A stretch of 64,000 nt of DNA from Ophioderma brevispina (Eukaryota > Echinodermata > Ophiuroidea > Amphilepidida > Ophiodermatidae): contig JAMKCH010049397.1 in NCBI GenBank assembly GCA_023653785.1, forward strand, positions 1 through 64,000. Reading direction: 5' to 3'. The notes under the pieces are model-generated. The model did not search any database. It saw nothing but the letters and a program-made list of their open reading frames with translations, and was not told the DNA's origin. Within the stretch, counting starts at the first letter, position 1. The number at the start of each line of letters is the position of its first letter. The position numbers and the translations under genes were made by a program. This document shows, in pieces, positions 13,766 to 25,891 of the stretch.

Positions 13766-13969
13766 TATAGACCGTATTCAATAGCCAGCCATGTTGGTCG
13801 AACAAGATAGAACGCATGCCATACTACAATACTTCCACCTGTCCTATGCTCCCTGTGGCATCGCTAAACATGGATCGATTGACAGCTTAATGTATTGTAG
13901 TCCTGGAAATGTATTCATCTTGTCCACCAACATGTCTGGTGGCTGACGTCAGATTGAATACGGTCTATA
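13766..13969. mobile_element. TA-flanked MITE, about 204 bp
   Basis: Terminal inverted repeat TATAGACCGTATTCAAT at 13766 and its reverse complement ending at 13969, with imperfect pairing continuing through CATGTTGGT and ACAAGAT and again at ACTACAATAC. TA at both ends fits a Tc1/mariner-type target, as inference. The pairing partly extends outside (GTGTCTC), so the true ends may be wider. Confidence 0.75.
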
Positions 13970-14179
13970 ATAGCAGAGACACACCGCTATTGAAACACAT
14001 TGTCTCTATACTGTGTACACAAACTCGAGCATTTAATTGGTTTGGTTTTAAAAGCAATCTTAATAATAGAACTCATACTGATTTATAGAATAACGCTATG
14101 ATTTTAGGGAACACCGCCGCCTCGATCTTCCACTGAAAATAATGGTATCGCCGTGGGTTCAATTCATCGTAAAGAGAGT

Positions 14180-14390
14180 ACCGGTGTAAAGAAACTGAGT
14201 GTCCCCCATGAGAGAGTGTCCGCTCCATAGCAACATGTACGGAATAAACCGTGGACCTTGTAGACGAGGCCATTTGGGTACCATGCTGAAACAATATGGC
14301 ATACAGCACTCAATGGAGAACACAATAGACAGATGTGTGCTAGGACACTCAGTCACACGGAACCTGTAGTATATGACACCTGTACCCAAA
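14180..14390. repeat. Dispersed repeat, copy 1 of 3
   Basis: Matches sequences at 32625-32822 and 38812-39005. Shared words are GTAAAGAAACTGAGTGTCCC, ATAGCAACATGTA, GACCTTGTAGACG, GGCCATTTGGGTAC and ATAGACAGATG. ACTGAGTGTCC near the left side and GGACACTCAGT near the right side are complementary, so it may be a MITE end or a SINE tail. Confidence 0.75.
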
Positions 14391-14635
14391 ATCATACCTT
14401 CTCTTCTTAAAACTTTATCCTTTAAGGTATCTTTACCCCATTTCGACCGATGCTTTACGGCTTAAATACAACAAGAAAGGACTGCCACCACCCAGTGACA
14501 ACAATCCAACAACCCTTTGAACGCAACGATCATACGCATCGAGACGCAACGTTGGCAGGCGCGCGCGAATGTAGCTAAACGCGGTATAACGCTACCGCTT
14601 CAACCTAAAATAACGTCAATACGCAGCGCGTACTA

Positions 14636-14665
14636 CCTGGGTTCAATTGTCGAATTGAACCCAGG
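14636..14665. repeat. Perfect 13 bp hairpin
   Basis: CCTGGGTTCAATT is followed by GTCG and then its exact reverse complement AATTGAACCCAGG. It sits just upstream of the LINE reverse-transcriptase fragment. Confidence 0.7.
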
Positions 14666-14667
14666 CA

Positions 14668-15885
14668 TCAGCCAATGAAATTGCTTACATTTTCACAGCT
14701 GTTTAAGAATTTATAATGATTGTAAATCTAACATGAAAGAAATTCTTTGTGGTGTACCACAGGGATCTATATAAGGCCCTTTATTGTTCATACTGTATGT
14801 AAATGACATTACTTATACATCAAATGTTCTTGATTTCCTGATTTTGCTGATGACACCACTATTACTTATTCGCATAAAGATATCAATAACAATATAAATA
14901 TCGTAAACAGTGAATCAAGTGAGGTCAGCAATTGGTTCAAGTCAAATAAATTATCAGTAAATGCAAGTAAACCAATTATATGAGTTTATGTACATCTCAC
15001 ATGACTTCGTCTAGAGTACGTGATAATTTAAATGTTGTTTTGAATGATACCATTCTTGAAAGAGTAAAATGTACTAAATTTCTCGGCATGTTAATTGATG
15101 AATGCCTAACATGAAAAAATCATATTGACTGCATATTCTAAAACTATTTCCCTCGCAATATTGGTGTCTGAAAAATTGAAAGTTTTCTATCTCGATCCGT
15201 ATTCTAATACACTTTTTGTCACTTTAATCCTACCTTATATCAATTATGGTATTCTTCTGGGGAAACACATGTAAATTGGTATATTGATAAATTAGTTAAG
15301 CTTCAGAAGTGGGCATAAGACTATGTCAAGGATTACTTATAGACGACCTACTGGACCCTATTTGCATGTTTTAAATTTCTGGAATGACTTCCTGTGGCCT
15401 TTCAGAATTATTTACAAAACGTTTCTCGATATTCAGGACTATCCACAAGACATGCCGAACACTAAATATACACAAACAATAAGCATCTTTATTTTCAGAC
15501 ATGGAATTCGATCCAGCGGCCCAATTCTTTGGAACTCACTTCTAAAATCTTGACGGATCAAAAATTGTTAACAACTTTCGTAAGACACACTTAAACGGTC
15601 CCTTATCCAGAAGTACCATAAAATTTTTGTTCAATGTTCGTAATTTATTTGCTTCCAACTTCTGTTTTTTTTCCGATTTTGAGCCCGTCCTTGTCTTGGA
15701 CGTCTTTTTTTGCCCATTCATGTGTATGTATTTTTGTTCCAGGGGATACTACTTTTCTGGCCTGTTGTCCTTTCAGCCTACTCCTCCATTACTTCTGTGC
15801 TGTTGTTATTTGCCTGTTGCTGTGTTAACTTTTGTGTTTTTAATGGATAATACATTCACTGATACTGACACTGATACTGAGCATA
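14668..15885 (+). mobile_element. CR1-like LINE, 3' half (reverse transcriptase)
   Basis: A 5'-truncated element. Motifs in order: ILCGVPQGSI (about 14742-14770, then a stop), GPLLFILYVNDIT, FADDTTITY (about 14840-14870, catalytic FADD box), SNWFKSNKLSVNASK, RVKCTKFLGMLIDECLT, LILPYINYGILLWG and, near 15500-15540, GPILWNSL. After the ORF there is a T-rich 3' UTR and a short tandem tail of ACTGAT/ACTGAC units at 15857-15880. In-frame stops and frameshifts make it inactive. It starts within 10 bases of the 14636 hairpin. Confidence 0.85.
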
Positions 15886-16500
15886 AAGGGTATCGAAACG
15901 CAATGTTATAGAGACATTTGTTATAAGTATACAATTTCATAACCCGAAGCACAATGTCACAAAGATAGTCCCGCGGTGGAACCATGGTCTGAAAAAATGT
16001 TTTGATGTTTTAGGCAATATTGAACTGCTGAATCCCAAATTTTAAGGATGCAACTTTGTCATCCTTGAGTCATTTTGAGCCGGTGAAATTTTTAAACGTT
16101 TTATACGGGAGTAAAGATGTTTAGACATATATCTGGGTTATAAGGATTAAAAAAATATAGTTTTGCTATATCTAGTACATTTATTTTTTTCACACTGTAT
16201 ACTTAAAATCCCCGTGTTTTTTTTTTTTCCAGGCCCCTCTGGGGTAACATTTTAGAATGCACAGATTCCTCTCAAAATAGTCTTAAATTGTTCATGCTGT
16301 AGATAATGAATAAGTAAAGCCATCGGAGTGTCTTTTTTTTTTACATTTAGAGTAGACTTACGGTAGAAATATTAATTCCACGGGTTTATTGGGTCAACCC
16401 TGATAGATATCGTTGAGCTGATTACAATAAAGAAATGTATCTTTGGCTGTGTAAGCAATTCCCATCATGGCTGTAGTGGCAAATGGGTGTTTTTTCACAG
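15886..16500. other. No gene recognised
   Basis: AT-rich sequence with T-runs. Nothing recognisable on either strand. Confidence 0.4.
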
Positions 16501-16501
16501 T

Positions 16502-16675
16502 ATAAGGTAGGGTTGGTATATCCTTTTATGCACCCCTTTGTCTGCTCCCAGTTGAATTCAGCCGCCTTGACGGAATAAAGGGCAGGGGATACTGTACTGT
16601 ATTCCGTCAAGGGCGCTGAATTCAAACGGGAGCAGAAAAAAGTGGGTCACAAAATGTACCCAAACCCGTATAGGT
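16502..16675. mobile_element. Foldback element with near-perfect core
   Basis: Core arms CTGCTCCC...TTGAATTCAGC..CCTTGACGGAATA pair around a ~20 bp centre (16542-16635). Weaker pairing continues outward to GGTAGGGTTGGTATA / TATAGGTACC. This is a MITE-like palindrome without coding capacity. Confidence 0.7.
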
Positions 16676-16979
16676 ACCAAAATGTAACAGTGGTCAACAA
16701 TTTAAGCTGATTAAAGCAGTATTTTGAAACTACTTCTTGATACTTTCGTGTTCAAGTTAGTATCTATGGTAAAGAGATAAATTAGGAAACTATTAGTTTT
16801 CTCTACTTTAATGTTCTGAAAATTAGTCCTAAGAATTTAGCAAATAGTTCTGATTTTTTGTCCTTTTGAGCGATAGGGAAGAAGCGTTCTCTTTGCTAAC
16901 ACATATATAAAGGTGAATTGTGTGATGTGGGGAAGGACTTTACCATATTAAGATTGAAAATTGGTTTCAAAGAGGGTTT

Positions 16980-17106
16980 GGGAACTTTGTTTCAGCAGTA
17001 TAGGAATTTCTCGCACTGGAAAGCCGGAGTGGTCATTAAACTGCCACTTAAGCTTTCGAGGAGTGCGAAGAAAGTTGTTTTTTTCCTATATTGCTGAAAA
17101 CAATCC
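16980..17106. repeat. Imperfect foldback
   Basis: Left arm TTTCAGCAGTATAGGAA then TCGCACT; right arm is the reverse complement of TTTTCAGCAATATAGGAA then TTCGCACTCC. It resembles a small MITE. Confidence 0.6.
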
Positions 17107-18224
17107 AAATCGAATTTTGTACAAGAAGAATTTGTACTAGAATAAATATTACTAGAGTTCTGTAGGTGTGAAACACGGCTGCATTTTTCAACTGAGTAGA
17201 TGCGTGTTTTTATTTATTTGAATTGCAATGCTTGATATTAACCAGCAGGAATCGAAACAGCCCCCGATATGATAGAGCTATCTCTTATCCAGCTTGGGAA
17301 GAAATGTGATACCAGGAATAGAGCTGAACGTGTATGAATATGATTATGCAATACGGGAAAACTAATAAAAGTTATGCTATTTCAAATTATCTATATAAAG
17401 ATGTATTAAAGAGAAGTTTCGGACGCTGTCCTATCTTTTAAAGACATTATGGTGGGACAAAATAGGGTATGTTAAAAATGTTGGAATTAGTTTTTACAAA
17501 GTTTTACAACTTTTAGCCGTTGGACTTTTAGCAATTACGTACGTAAAATACTGAATCCGTTTTTCTTGAATGTGTTTGCGTAACAAACAACATGATTGTG
17601 AAGCTCTGAGGTGGTAATGTGTAACGCTAATCCTAATCAGATTGAACATTATTTAAATATTAATTCAGCAGAACCAAATAATAGAAACATCTGAACGTTT
17701 TATTTCTCAAGACATCTTTCTTGCGTGGGTATAGTTGTTTCCCCCCAAACCATTTTCTATATCTGGCGCGGATATAAGAAAGTGTGTTTAAGCACCACAA
17801 GTGAAAATTTCATATATACTTTTGTCAATCACGCCACAACAATGTTAATATACGGCACATACAGTTTAGTGATATCGGTGGAGGCTTGGGCACCCAAATG
17901 TCTTTACTTTAGATCTACTGGTCACCCGGCCGGTGCTCTGTGCGGCAAAAAGATTTTTTCTACACGATATATACAGGGCACCCCCGCCATTATATGCTCT
18001 GCAAAAAAAAAAAGGGGGCGCCGGGTTCGCCCTCCCAAATTGCCACTGGGTTAGAGTGTATCATATGCCATCAAAGAACTTTGCAAGCCTAGGCGTAAAT
18101 ATCCGAATAACAGACAGTTTGGTTAAGAAAAAATCATCCGTGCACAATCCGAAGGTCTTGAACTCTGGAATGTGTCTAGTGAGCGTTTATATACGTGAAA
18201 TAAAGTTAAAAAAATGTGCAAGGA
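17107..18224. other. No gene recognised
   Basis: Open frames at 17725-18256 overlap each other and contain no recognisable domain. Nothing else supported. Confidence 0.4.
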
Positions 18225-18228
18225 TTAA

Positions 18229-19037
18229 CCCTGTCTACCTGAGCCATTGTTTGTAACAAACTCCCGAGGGGGGGGGGGGGGTGGTTACCACCCCCCCTGT
18301 GATTTTCGTTATGAACATCCGATTCCTGAAATTGGTACCAAAGGAGAGCTTAGAGTTTCTTCTTTCCATTGGTACCAAAATAAGTACTAACATCCCCATT
18401 ATGACGTCACCATGACGTCATATGTGAGGAAAGTACGAAAATTACTGAATATAGGGTTGAAAAATTGATTTTCGCAATTTTAGCGACTCAAACACCCTTA
18501 TTATAGCTCTAAAATGATTTATTAGATAAAAAAACTAGTCATTCCATCAAAGAGAGTCAAAAACCGCATTGAAAAATCTGATTTTTCCTAACCTTTTTGG
18601 CGCAACATTGCATTTTTCACTGTGTTGTGTCTATGGACATGGCAAGTTTTGCTGACATGCGCCCTTTCTGCCGTCCTTGGACGTACTAATAGGCATGTTG
18701 GTACTCCTTGGGTATCACCGGACCAGAGGGGGCCCCTCCTCGCATCTCTTGGTCCCACCCTCACGTGCTGTGCTGTTCCTGGTGTGTTAGCCTTTGGTAC
18801 TTCTTACCCGGAAGGGGGGGGGCGGGGTGGTAACCCCCCCTCTCGATCACTTTGGATCACCCTGTATTTACTATACCCCGGTGGATGTTGTTTTTGGATT
18901 TATTAAAGGAAAAATATATAAAAAGTAAAAAAAACAATTACATTAAATATTTGCACAAAAAAGGGGGTTTAGCAAGCCGGGGAAAAAACCTGAAGGGGGG
19001 GGGGGTGGTAACACCCCCCCCTTCGGGAGACAGGGTG
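18229..19037. mobile_element. TTAA-flanked piggyBac-type non-autonomous element, family 1 copy A
   Basis: TTAA at 18225-18228 and at 19038-19041 flank an element starting CCCTGTCTACCTGAGCC and ending GGGAGACAGGGTG. TTAA target duplication with C-rich termini is the piggyBac signature. It is homologous over most of its length to 54061-55108: shared GGTACCAAA, GTTGGTAC, ATGACGTCA, GCGACTCAAACACC, TATACCCCGGTGGATG and GCAAGCCGGGGAAAAAACCTG. Subterminal G-runs facing C-runs (18263-18297, 18813-18841, 18995-19022) form strong hairpins. No transposase remains. Confidence 0.8.
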
Positions 19038-19041
19038 TTAA

Positions 19042-20910
19042 AGATGATCTTGACCTTAAAGGTCCACTCGGCCAGATCACTATAGCATCGTCCCCAGAGC
19101 CCCAGATTTTACGGAAGTGGGCGACATTTTGGTATCAGAAGCAAGCTACTCTTTTTCTCATTTCCCCTGTGAAATCTTGGGCCAATATGGGTCTGGTTTG
19201 GAAGTTATTAGCGAAAATCTGCGACATTTGGTGACCAAATATTCTTTTTACCCAGTACTCTAGGGGGCTTAATTAAAATCACGCTTTTTTAGCTCGCGCA
19301 TCAAACGGATTGAAATTCGGCGCGAAACTTTACAGAGGGGTTTTGGAGTGAAGTCAGTTCTATCAAGATAAAACTTCATATACTCAACTCGGATTCGGGC
19401 CACCCCCCTTTAATGCATCATTATATAGAGTGTGTTGTTGTTTTTATAAAACCCATCTAATATACTTCCAAATGTTGAAAAATGAAGAAATCATTAAAAA
19501 AATTCACGTAGTATTGTGGGTTTATTTGAGATACGGTCAAATGATAAGTTGAGCTTCCATATAGAAGTGTACTACTTATAGGCAGGATTCCAAAGGATAC
19601 GGGAAAACAGACAGGGATGACATACTACTCCTTCGCGTAAATTTTCTTTCTGCATAAATTTCACTCGCACGGTATTGTTCAGTGTATACAAGATATCAAC
19701 TTTCACACAATATACCTCCTCGAGGGAACGATATGAAATCTTTAAACAATTTTCCCGCCAAATTGTGCTCCTTTTTTGAAACGTGCAAAGGAAGACACAC
19801 GTCACTATTTCCAATAATTAGGCCGAGCAATCCCACGAATCCAAACTTCCTGAATAACGTAATTGTGTAAATGTCGCATGTTGACCGCTTCACTTTCACC
19901 TAGATGTTTGCTTAAAAAATCAAAAAACTCATCCGAAACGAAGTTTTTAATGAAAGATGGGTTATCGAGATGGACCTTGTATTCATAAATAAATTTTTAT
20001 TTTATTATTGAAGTATCGACAAGGAGGCGATTAGAAAAGTGAAAAAGCAATCGTTCATACTTGGAAAATCGGAGCTCGCATCAAAACTCGCGACCAAACC
20101 ACATGACAAAACACATCCGACTTAGTAACGATGGATTGTCCTACGAACGCACGACGTTACATTTGCAAACTGTTTGACCAATTGTGAGATCCTTGTCGTG
20201 GGGTTCGTGCTAAATAGAGTTCACAAATGTCAAAAACAGAGAATTATAAAGGGGATAGATTAACATTAATTATGACAAGACAATTGAAGGGGATGAGAAA
20301 AAAAATTTGGTAAACTAAAATATTCTTTTATTTTATTCTCTGTTTTACTTGAGAAAAGAACTTCTCACAGAGGAAAGCACCTAATCTTAATCATGCATGA
20401 GAAAAAATAGATTTCCCTAATGCCTAAATTTGGTATAAGGATTGTAAGGTGTTTACGCCAAATGTTGAGGAGAGTTCTAGAAAAGATTTATAGATAGATT
20501 GGGCCCTGGGGTTTTCCGTCGCTGTTGCAAAAACAAATGATCATGATGAATGAAAGATGTTACTTCCTCCCTTGTAATGGTGATGCTTGCCTCTAATGTC
20601 TGTTGACAGTATTAGGGCTATGTTTATGCATGATGTTTTTAATTTATACTTTTAATAGTTTTTTTTTTTTTAGCTATTAGAGGACTATACCTGTGAGATA
20701 ATATAAGCAATGACGTTGCTGTAAGTTTGCCACTAGAATGATCTCCAGTTGAGGTTTCGATCGGTGCCGTCTACCATAGTAAATATGAGAGATACCACAG
20801 GAGCTACAGTAATAGCTAATTGTATATGGTTATCAGATTCAGCATGATCGGTAGGTATTATCAAGTTGAATTAAGTTCATCAAACTAATCCAAAGTATAT
20901 TTTCCCTTAC
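19042..20910. other. No gene recognised
   Basis: AT-rich; overlapping short frames near 19570-19900 on both strands have no motif. Nothing else can be supported. Confidence 0.4.
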
Positions 20911-20914
20911 TTTT

Positions 20915-21345
20915 CGGCCGAGACGACGCCGGTTTCGTCACGGGACCCAAGACCACTCGCAGCAACGCCCTTCTATCCATCCTTCACCTAACCGATTCAA
21001 TTGCATCTTTCCATCCTCAACCCAACCCTCCTAATCTCCTCCTCCAATTGCTTCTTCCAAGTCTTCTTGGGGACGCCCTCTCCTCAAACATCCCACCTCA
21101 AACTCAAAAAAACCCTTCTTAAACATGCCAGTCATCCGTCCTCAGCAGGGCCCATAACAACGTACACTATTCGCCTTCGCCAAACGGGTCCATCGCTCTT
21201 CCAAACCCAACATCTGCATAAATCTCACATCCTATATATCCATTGAATTTCACCCCACACATCGCTCTCATCATTGCTCTATCTGTCATTCTCAGACTCC
21301 CCATCTCATTTTTAGGATATGGGGCGTCGAACCAAATGACAAGCT
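20915..21345 (-). mobile_element. LINE reverse-transcriptase ORF, C-terminal fragment
   Basis: On the minus strand the frame reads PKNEMGSLRMTDRAMMRAMC followed by GVKF, and later RTDDWHV and a lysine/arginine-rich tail with ERASPRRLGRSNW. The pattern 'RAMMRAMCGVK ... DD.HV ... RGRPKKTW' is the well-known C-terminal region of a group of animal LINE reverse transcriptases. It ends at about 20915. The upstream part of the same ORF continues at 22990-23430 after an insertion. CG content is higher than in the surroundings. Confidence 0.75.
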
Positions 21346-22985
21346 CAGGGCGTTGCCGGGGGGGGGGGGGGGGGGGGCGGGGGCGGGGGGGGGTTCGGGG
21401 GGTGCGACGCACCCCTCAAAAATGACAGCAGGTTCCGCTTATGAAGTTGAAGTCGCTTTGTCATGTTGAAGGTCGGTTTGTTCAAGCTCAATTTGCGGCT
21501 TGCCTAAACTAAAATGAATAAGCAGCGGTTAATCCTATTGCATACGTTATATGGTTGGTGTAATTATACTGCGTTCTCAACGCTGCGATGATTGTCATGT
21601 CATTTGTACATCACCCCAATCCCCCCCTCCCCCTCTTCAAATTTAGAGCCGACGGTGAAAAATTTTGGGTTCAAACGGCGAGCCACAGCGAGCCGAAGAA
21701 AATTGGTTGTTGGTACAAAAGGTCATTCTGGCAAGCCGCACCCCCCCACCCAATAATAAATCCGGATACGCGGCCTGGACACGCTGCAGTACAAATTCCG
21801 AAGTCGTCAAAGCGATAAAACAAACCCGGTTTGTAAAATTATGATAAATTATTAAAAATGACATGAACCGTCTGTGCCCCAATAAAACTTATTCTTAAAA
21901 TGAATAAAACTGATCACATCAATTTCTCTTTACATAATTATCAGTGACCCAATGATATGTATAGACTTCAGCAAACCATAAATATAAAGATATTACAATG
22001 GGCCCGGTAGGCGGAGCCATGTTACAGCCAGGTGTTATCACCTCAACACGATTCGGGCTTGAGGAACCCGTCCTTTTCACATACTACCAGTTTACATATG
22101 TATAGGTCGTTGACCCTAAGTTTTTTTCTGAATGAACGCGCGCTAAATTGAATACAAATTAAGTTAAGTGAGGTCGAAGATTGCCAGCAACATTTTGGCA
22201 TGAGTTTGTTGTATCCCCCCCCCTTCTTCCTTTTCGAATAATGATGAAAAACATGACAAAGTTAATTGAACTCACGATAGAAGGTCGATTTATGTATTTG
22301 GAATGAGGCCTCATAAGTATTTTGCGCGTTACGTCATTAAAAAAAGACTCGTTCTAAATCGGAGAGGTGGGTAAACACCTGAGTCTTTTCAGCCGAGTTT
22401 TTCTGATGAACAATAGCGCACCTAGGGGGGAGAAACCCCATCCCATACCTCCCCCCCCCACAACCCTCTTCCCTGGGCGATTTATGACATGAGGCCCTTC
22501 GGTGAACCTACGGACTTACCTCTGAGCAAACACGACACTAAGTCTGAGAGAATAGAGAGTAGAACCCCCCGGGAGCACCACACCAAGATAGCCTGGTCAC
22601 CCCCACCCTTCCACCAAACAAAACTCCTTTCCCCCCACTGGATACATTCCTCACTTTCCCCGAAAGTCACAAGACTTCCCCCAACTGGATCACAACGCCG
22701 TGACCATTGCCACCTAACGGAAATTTGTTCGAGAGATAACACAGTAAAAATTATCTCTACGTTGCCTTGTCAGACTCTGATACTCGCACATGAAAGAAAA
22801 AGAAGAATTTAGAACCCCTGATTTAAAGTAATAAATAATTTATATAAGATAACAATAGGTCCGTCACTCCAGATGGAAAAGGAAACTGAAGTGTTTATCT
22901 ACCATGCACACCAGGGCAGTAATGGGAATATCTTTAGACTCAATGTTTGCTGAATAGCGTATATATGGTCCAATGATATTGGGGG
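21346..22985. mobile_element. ~1.64 kb insert splitting a LINE; carries long G-tracts
   Basis: The two LINE parts read toward each other across this stretch, so it is inferred to be inserted sequence. It begins with a G-rich tract (21358-21396: about 20 G, then shorter G-runs). A C-rich segment (22450-22740) has frames on both strands with no recognised domain. I could not identify terminal repeats, so the class of insert is unknown. Confidence 0.45.
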
Positions 22986-22989
22986 AAAT

Positions 22990-23430
22990 ACATTAAAAGT
23001 GACACATGCCTTTCCCTAAAAATGATCTTTTCCCTCCGCAACAACTCCCCACATTCCCTAAACTTCAATCACCAATACCTCACTCTAGCTGGCACAGCCA
23101 CCTCGCGTCCACCGCCCCCACTAACTCTGTCCCCAAGGTATGTGAAATCCTTCACCGATTCCACCTCAACACAACTTTTCCTCCTGTCCAATCACCCTCT
23201 AGCACCCTTCTGAATTACACACATAAAAATTTTATTGGCCAAAATTGGTCCCTCTCTTCATCTTGGGCATTCCTGTGGATCACGTTCCCCAAGTCTCAAC
23301 ACCACACTGAATTTGCTTTACTCTTCCCACCACACGGACAAGCAAGATGCAGTATTAAAAAAGCAAAAATATTATGAGAAGTCACCTAATATTACACAGA
23401 CAACTTTGGTGTGGGTAGACAATTTCCATC
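22990..23430 (-). mobile_element. Same LINE, upstream RT fragment
   Basis: On the minus strand the frames give VKDFTYLGD, RVSGGGGREVAV, PARVRYWWLKFRECGELL and RREK. 'FTYLGD-VS-GGG-E-AV-AR-R--W-KFRECGELL' directly precedes the 'LYGSE-W ... RAMMRAMCGVK' block in this LINE type, which here is at 21300. The match is frameshifted and inactive. Confidence 0.7.
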
Positions 23431-23439
23431 TGAATTAAA

Positions 23440-25720
23440 TGCTTAAATTGAGAGGACTGAAGATTTGAGTGTTCCAGGAGGATTTGCATATAAATAAAAA
23501 AATACTCAAATGGCGCACTGTTTCATATTCACTGTTAATTCAATATTTAGGGGAGGTTTTAAAGTAGTTTCATGATAAAAACATATTAGTCTGATCAAAT
23601 ATATATTATTTAGTCGATGAATTAAAACATAGTTATGATGGCGCCAAGTTACGCTGCTGACTCAAACTTTTGTTCGATAAGGAATTAGTAATTATCAAGT
23701 GTCTTAGACGGAGCTATAATAATTATAAAACTAAACTAATAACGAGACGCTGAAAATTCTTGCAAGATAAGGCAAATCCTATTAGGTTTTGCACCTTTCA
23801 TATTTTTTTTGAATTTGAGTGAGATTGAGCGCTTTAGGAAACAAAAGGCCATTGTAACATCAGTGTAATTTTTGTTTCCAATTTGAACATGTAACAATGC
23901 TAGCGAAAGCTACAAAAAATTGGGGTTTGTGTTTCCAATACATTAGTATCGATTAGAATTAAAGTTTCACAAATATAATGATGATGCCAACTGCATTTCT
24001 TACACCAAAATTGCTAGTGCTTTAAAATGCTTTAAAAAACATAACATAAAAAGCGGGTATTTGTTGTGTATCTCCTAACTTAGCTTTTCCTATAGTATGT
24101 GACTTTCTTCAGATTGCGGTGGAACAGCTGTATAGTATACAAACGTTTTAAAATTGCCGCTGCGTTGATTATTTAGCAGCGCCAATAGCAAATTCAAATC
24201 GCCTATAATACCGTATTTACACAAATGAGGTTTTGTTTGCACAAATCAAATCGGACAGAAACGTAAAGGGGCTTACGGGACCACAGCCTCCCCCCCCACT
24301 TACTCAAAAAGTTGAGAGTTTCCATATCATCTGAACCGGTTAACATTAGTAATCCAGGTGTGCCAAATCTTACGTGCAAATTCGGTATTGTCAGTAAGAA
24401 ATTCGCGATTGTATTTTGTAAAACGGACAGAAAGTTATAGCACAGTGGCCTATGGGACCGTGGGAAACGAGATTTGTTAACACAAAACCGCAAAGTCGGG
24501 ATCAGCTAAAAAATTGTGCATAATTTTCTCAAGGATAATCCTAGTGAACAATTAATAAACAAAAGGTGCTAGAATCACGAAATGCACCTTTAACTTGTTA
24601 GGAAATATGACATAAATTGCGTTTTTTCATATTTGTTAAAAGTAATCAGACGGAAAGATCAACATTTTTTAAGCAAAGCAGCGCCATGCTTTTACAAATT
24701 AAAGAAAAGAAATAAAAATTAAATGGCCTTCCTTTGTGAATCGTACACTGTGTTTTATATGTTTTTATAAATTTAAAACATACAATTCTATTACTTCAAC
24801 TAAATGGGATAACATTCAGTTTATGCGATGTCGTCGGGTTTTCTTCCCGTCTTAAAATACAATAACTTCGACTCGGTTTTACACACGTCCCTTTTTTATA
24901 TCCAAAGCGCCTTTCTGCATTAAGCTATTATCTGAGCATTTATGGCAGATTTACCATTCAATTCGAATGTAGTATTAGAGTCCGATGCATTACATTGCAT
25001 TACATATTAGGCATGTGAATTATATTAACTGGGAAGAAGGTGTGTTCTTTACTATCACATTTTCACTACGTTCTTATTCGAATCCTTCATTTCATCAGTT
25101 GAAACTTTGCGTTTATTGGGTGTCCACATCACCCTCCGTAGGCTAGGGGCCAAAGGTTAGCGCACCCTGAGGCGTACATTATTTTTTTCCGAGATTAACA
25201 GGTTAAAACTAAAAATCTTACGTGGGTTATCACGTCTCGTATGTGCAACATCTCTTGGAAAAAATAATTAATGTCATCTCAAATTCCCTTGAATATCAGT
25301 GACCAACGAATGTACACCATGCACAATGATTCATTGTACTCAAAAATAAGTCGTATGATGAGGTACATCTGCAAGAGAACAAAACTTCAGAATTTTGTTT
25401 TTAAATCTGGAAACTGCATCTGGATGTATCTACTCCAGCTGCGTGCTACTGGGGATATATCATAGTGTTAACTCCGGACTAACAAGATTTTGTTCTATGT
25501 CAAATGACCATTTAGGAAAAGTCAAAGAATAATAAAACAAAATATGCAAATAAATATTCAATTTTTCCTATATTATACTGGCATCGTCGCCGAAATGCAG
25601 ACCAAAGTAAGTGACTTTCTGAACAAAATGAGTTATTGGTATGATTTGAAGCATGATGGTGGTTTATACGCTTTTACTAGATTAAAAAATAGTTAATGCT
25701 TAAAAAATATTCTTATCAAA
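23440..25720. other. No gene recognised
   Basis: AT-rich DNA. Two loosely related segments (24225-24290 and 24405-24495) share ACGGACAGAAA-type words and may be a degenerate repeat. GCACCTTTAA at 24583-24592 resembles the end of the TTAA family at 59989 but no partner end is seen. Confidence 0.35.
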
Positions 25721-25891
25721 AGAAGATAACGTATGTGCAATTCCTTTTTTTTTTTCATGTAATGAAGACCACTTACGTTTGTTTGCGTCATTGTTTTTTT
25801 TTATTGTTTCAGTGCAAGACCAACGTAAGTGCTGCACTGACGTTGGTCTTGCATTAAATGAAAATACTGACTTCACATACGTTCCCTTCTT
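25721..25891. mobile_element. Foldback MITE with 14 bp perfect inner hairpin
   Basis: Outer arms AACGTATGTG (25728) and CACATACGTT (25873) pair. Inside, TGCAAGACCAACGT (25813) and ACGTTGGTCTTGCA (ending 25853) are perfect complements, with AGTGC/GCACT extending the stem to a 1-nt loop. A related GAAGACCACTTACGT lies at 25764. Could be transcribed as a hairpin, but MITE origin is the simpler reading. Confidence 0.7.

Noticed and set aside
17725..18256. 109- and 107-residue plus-strand frames as a gene
   Set aside because: They overlap in different frames and show no domain, leader or splice logic.
22489..23377. Pro-rich secreted protein frames on the plus strand
   Set aside because: From 22990 on these are the antisense of the LINE RT; the 22489-22812 frame is C-rich low complexity within the insert.
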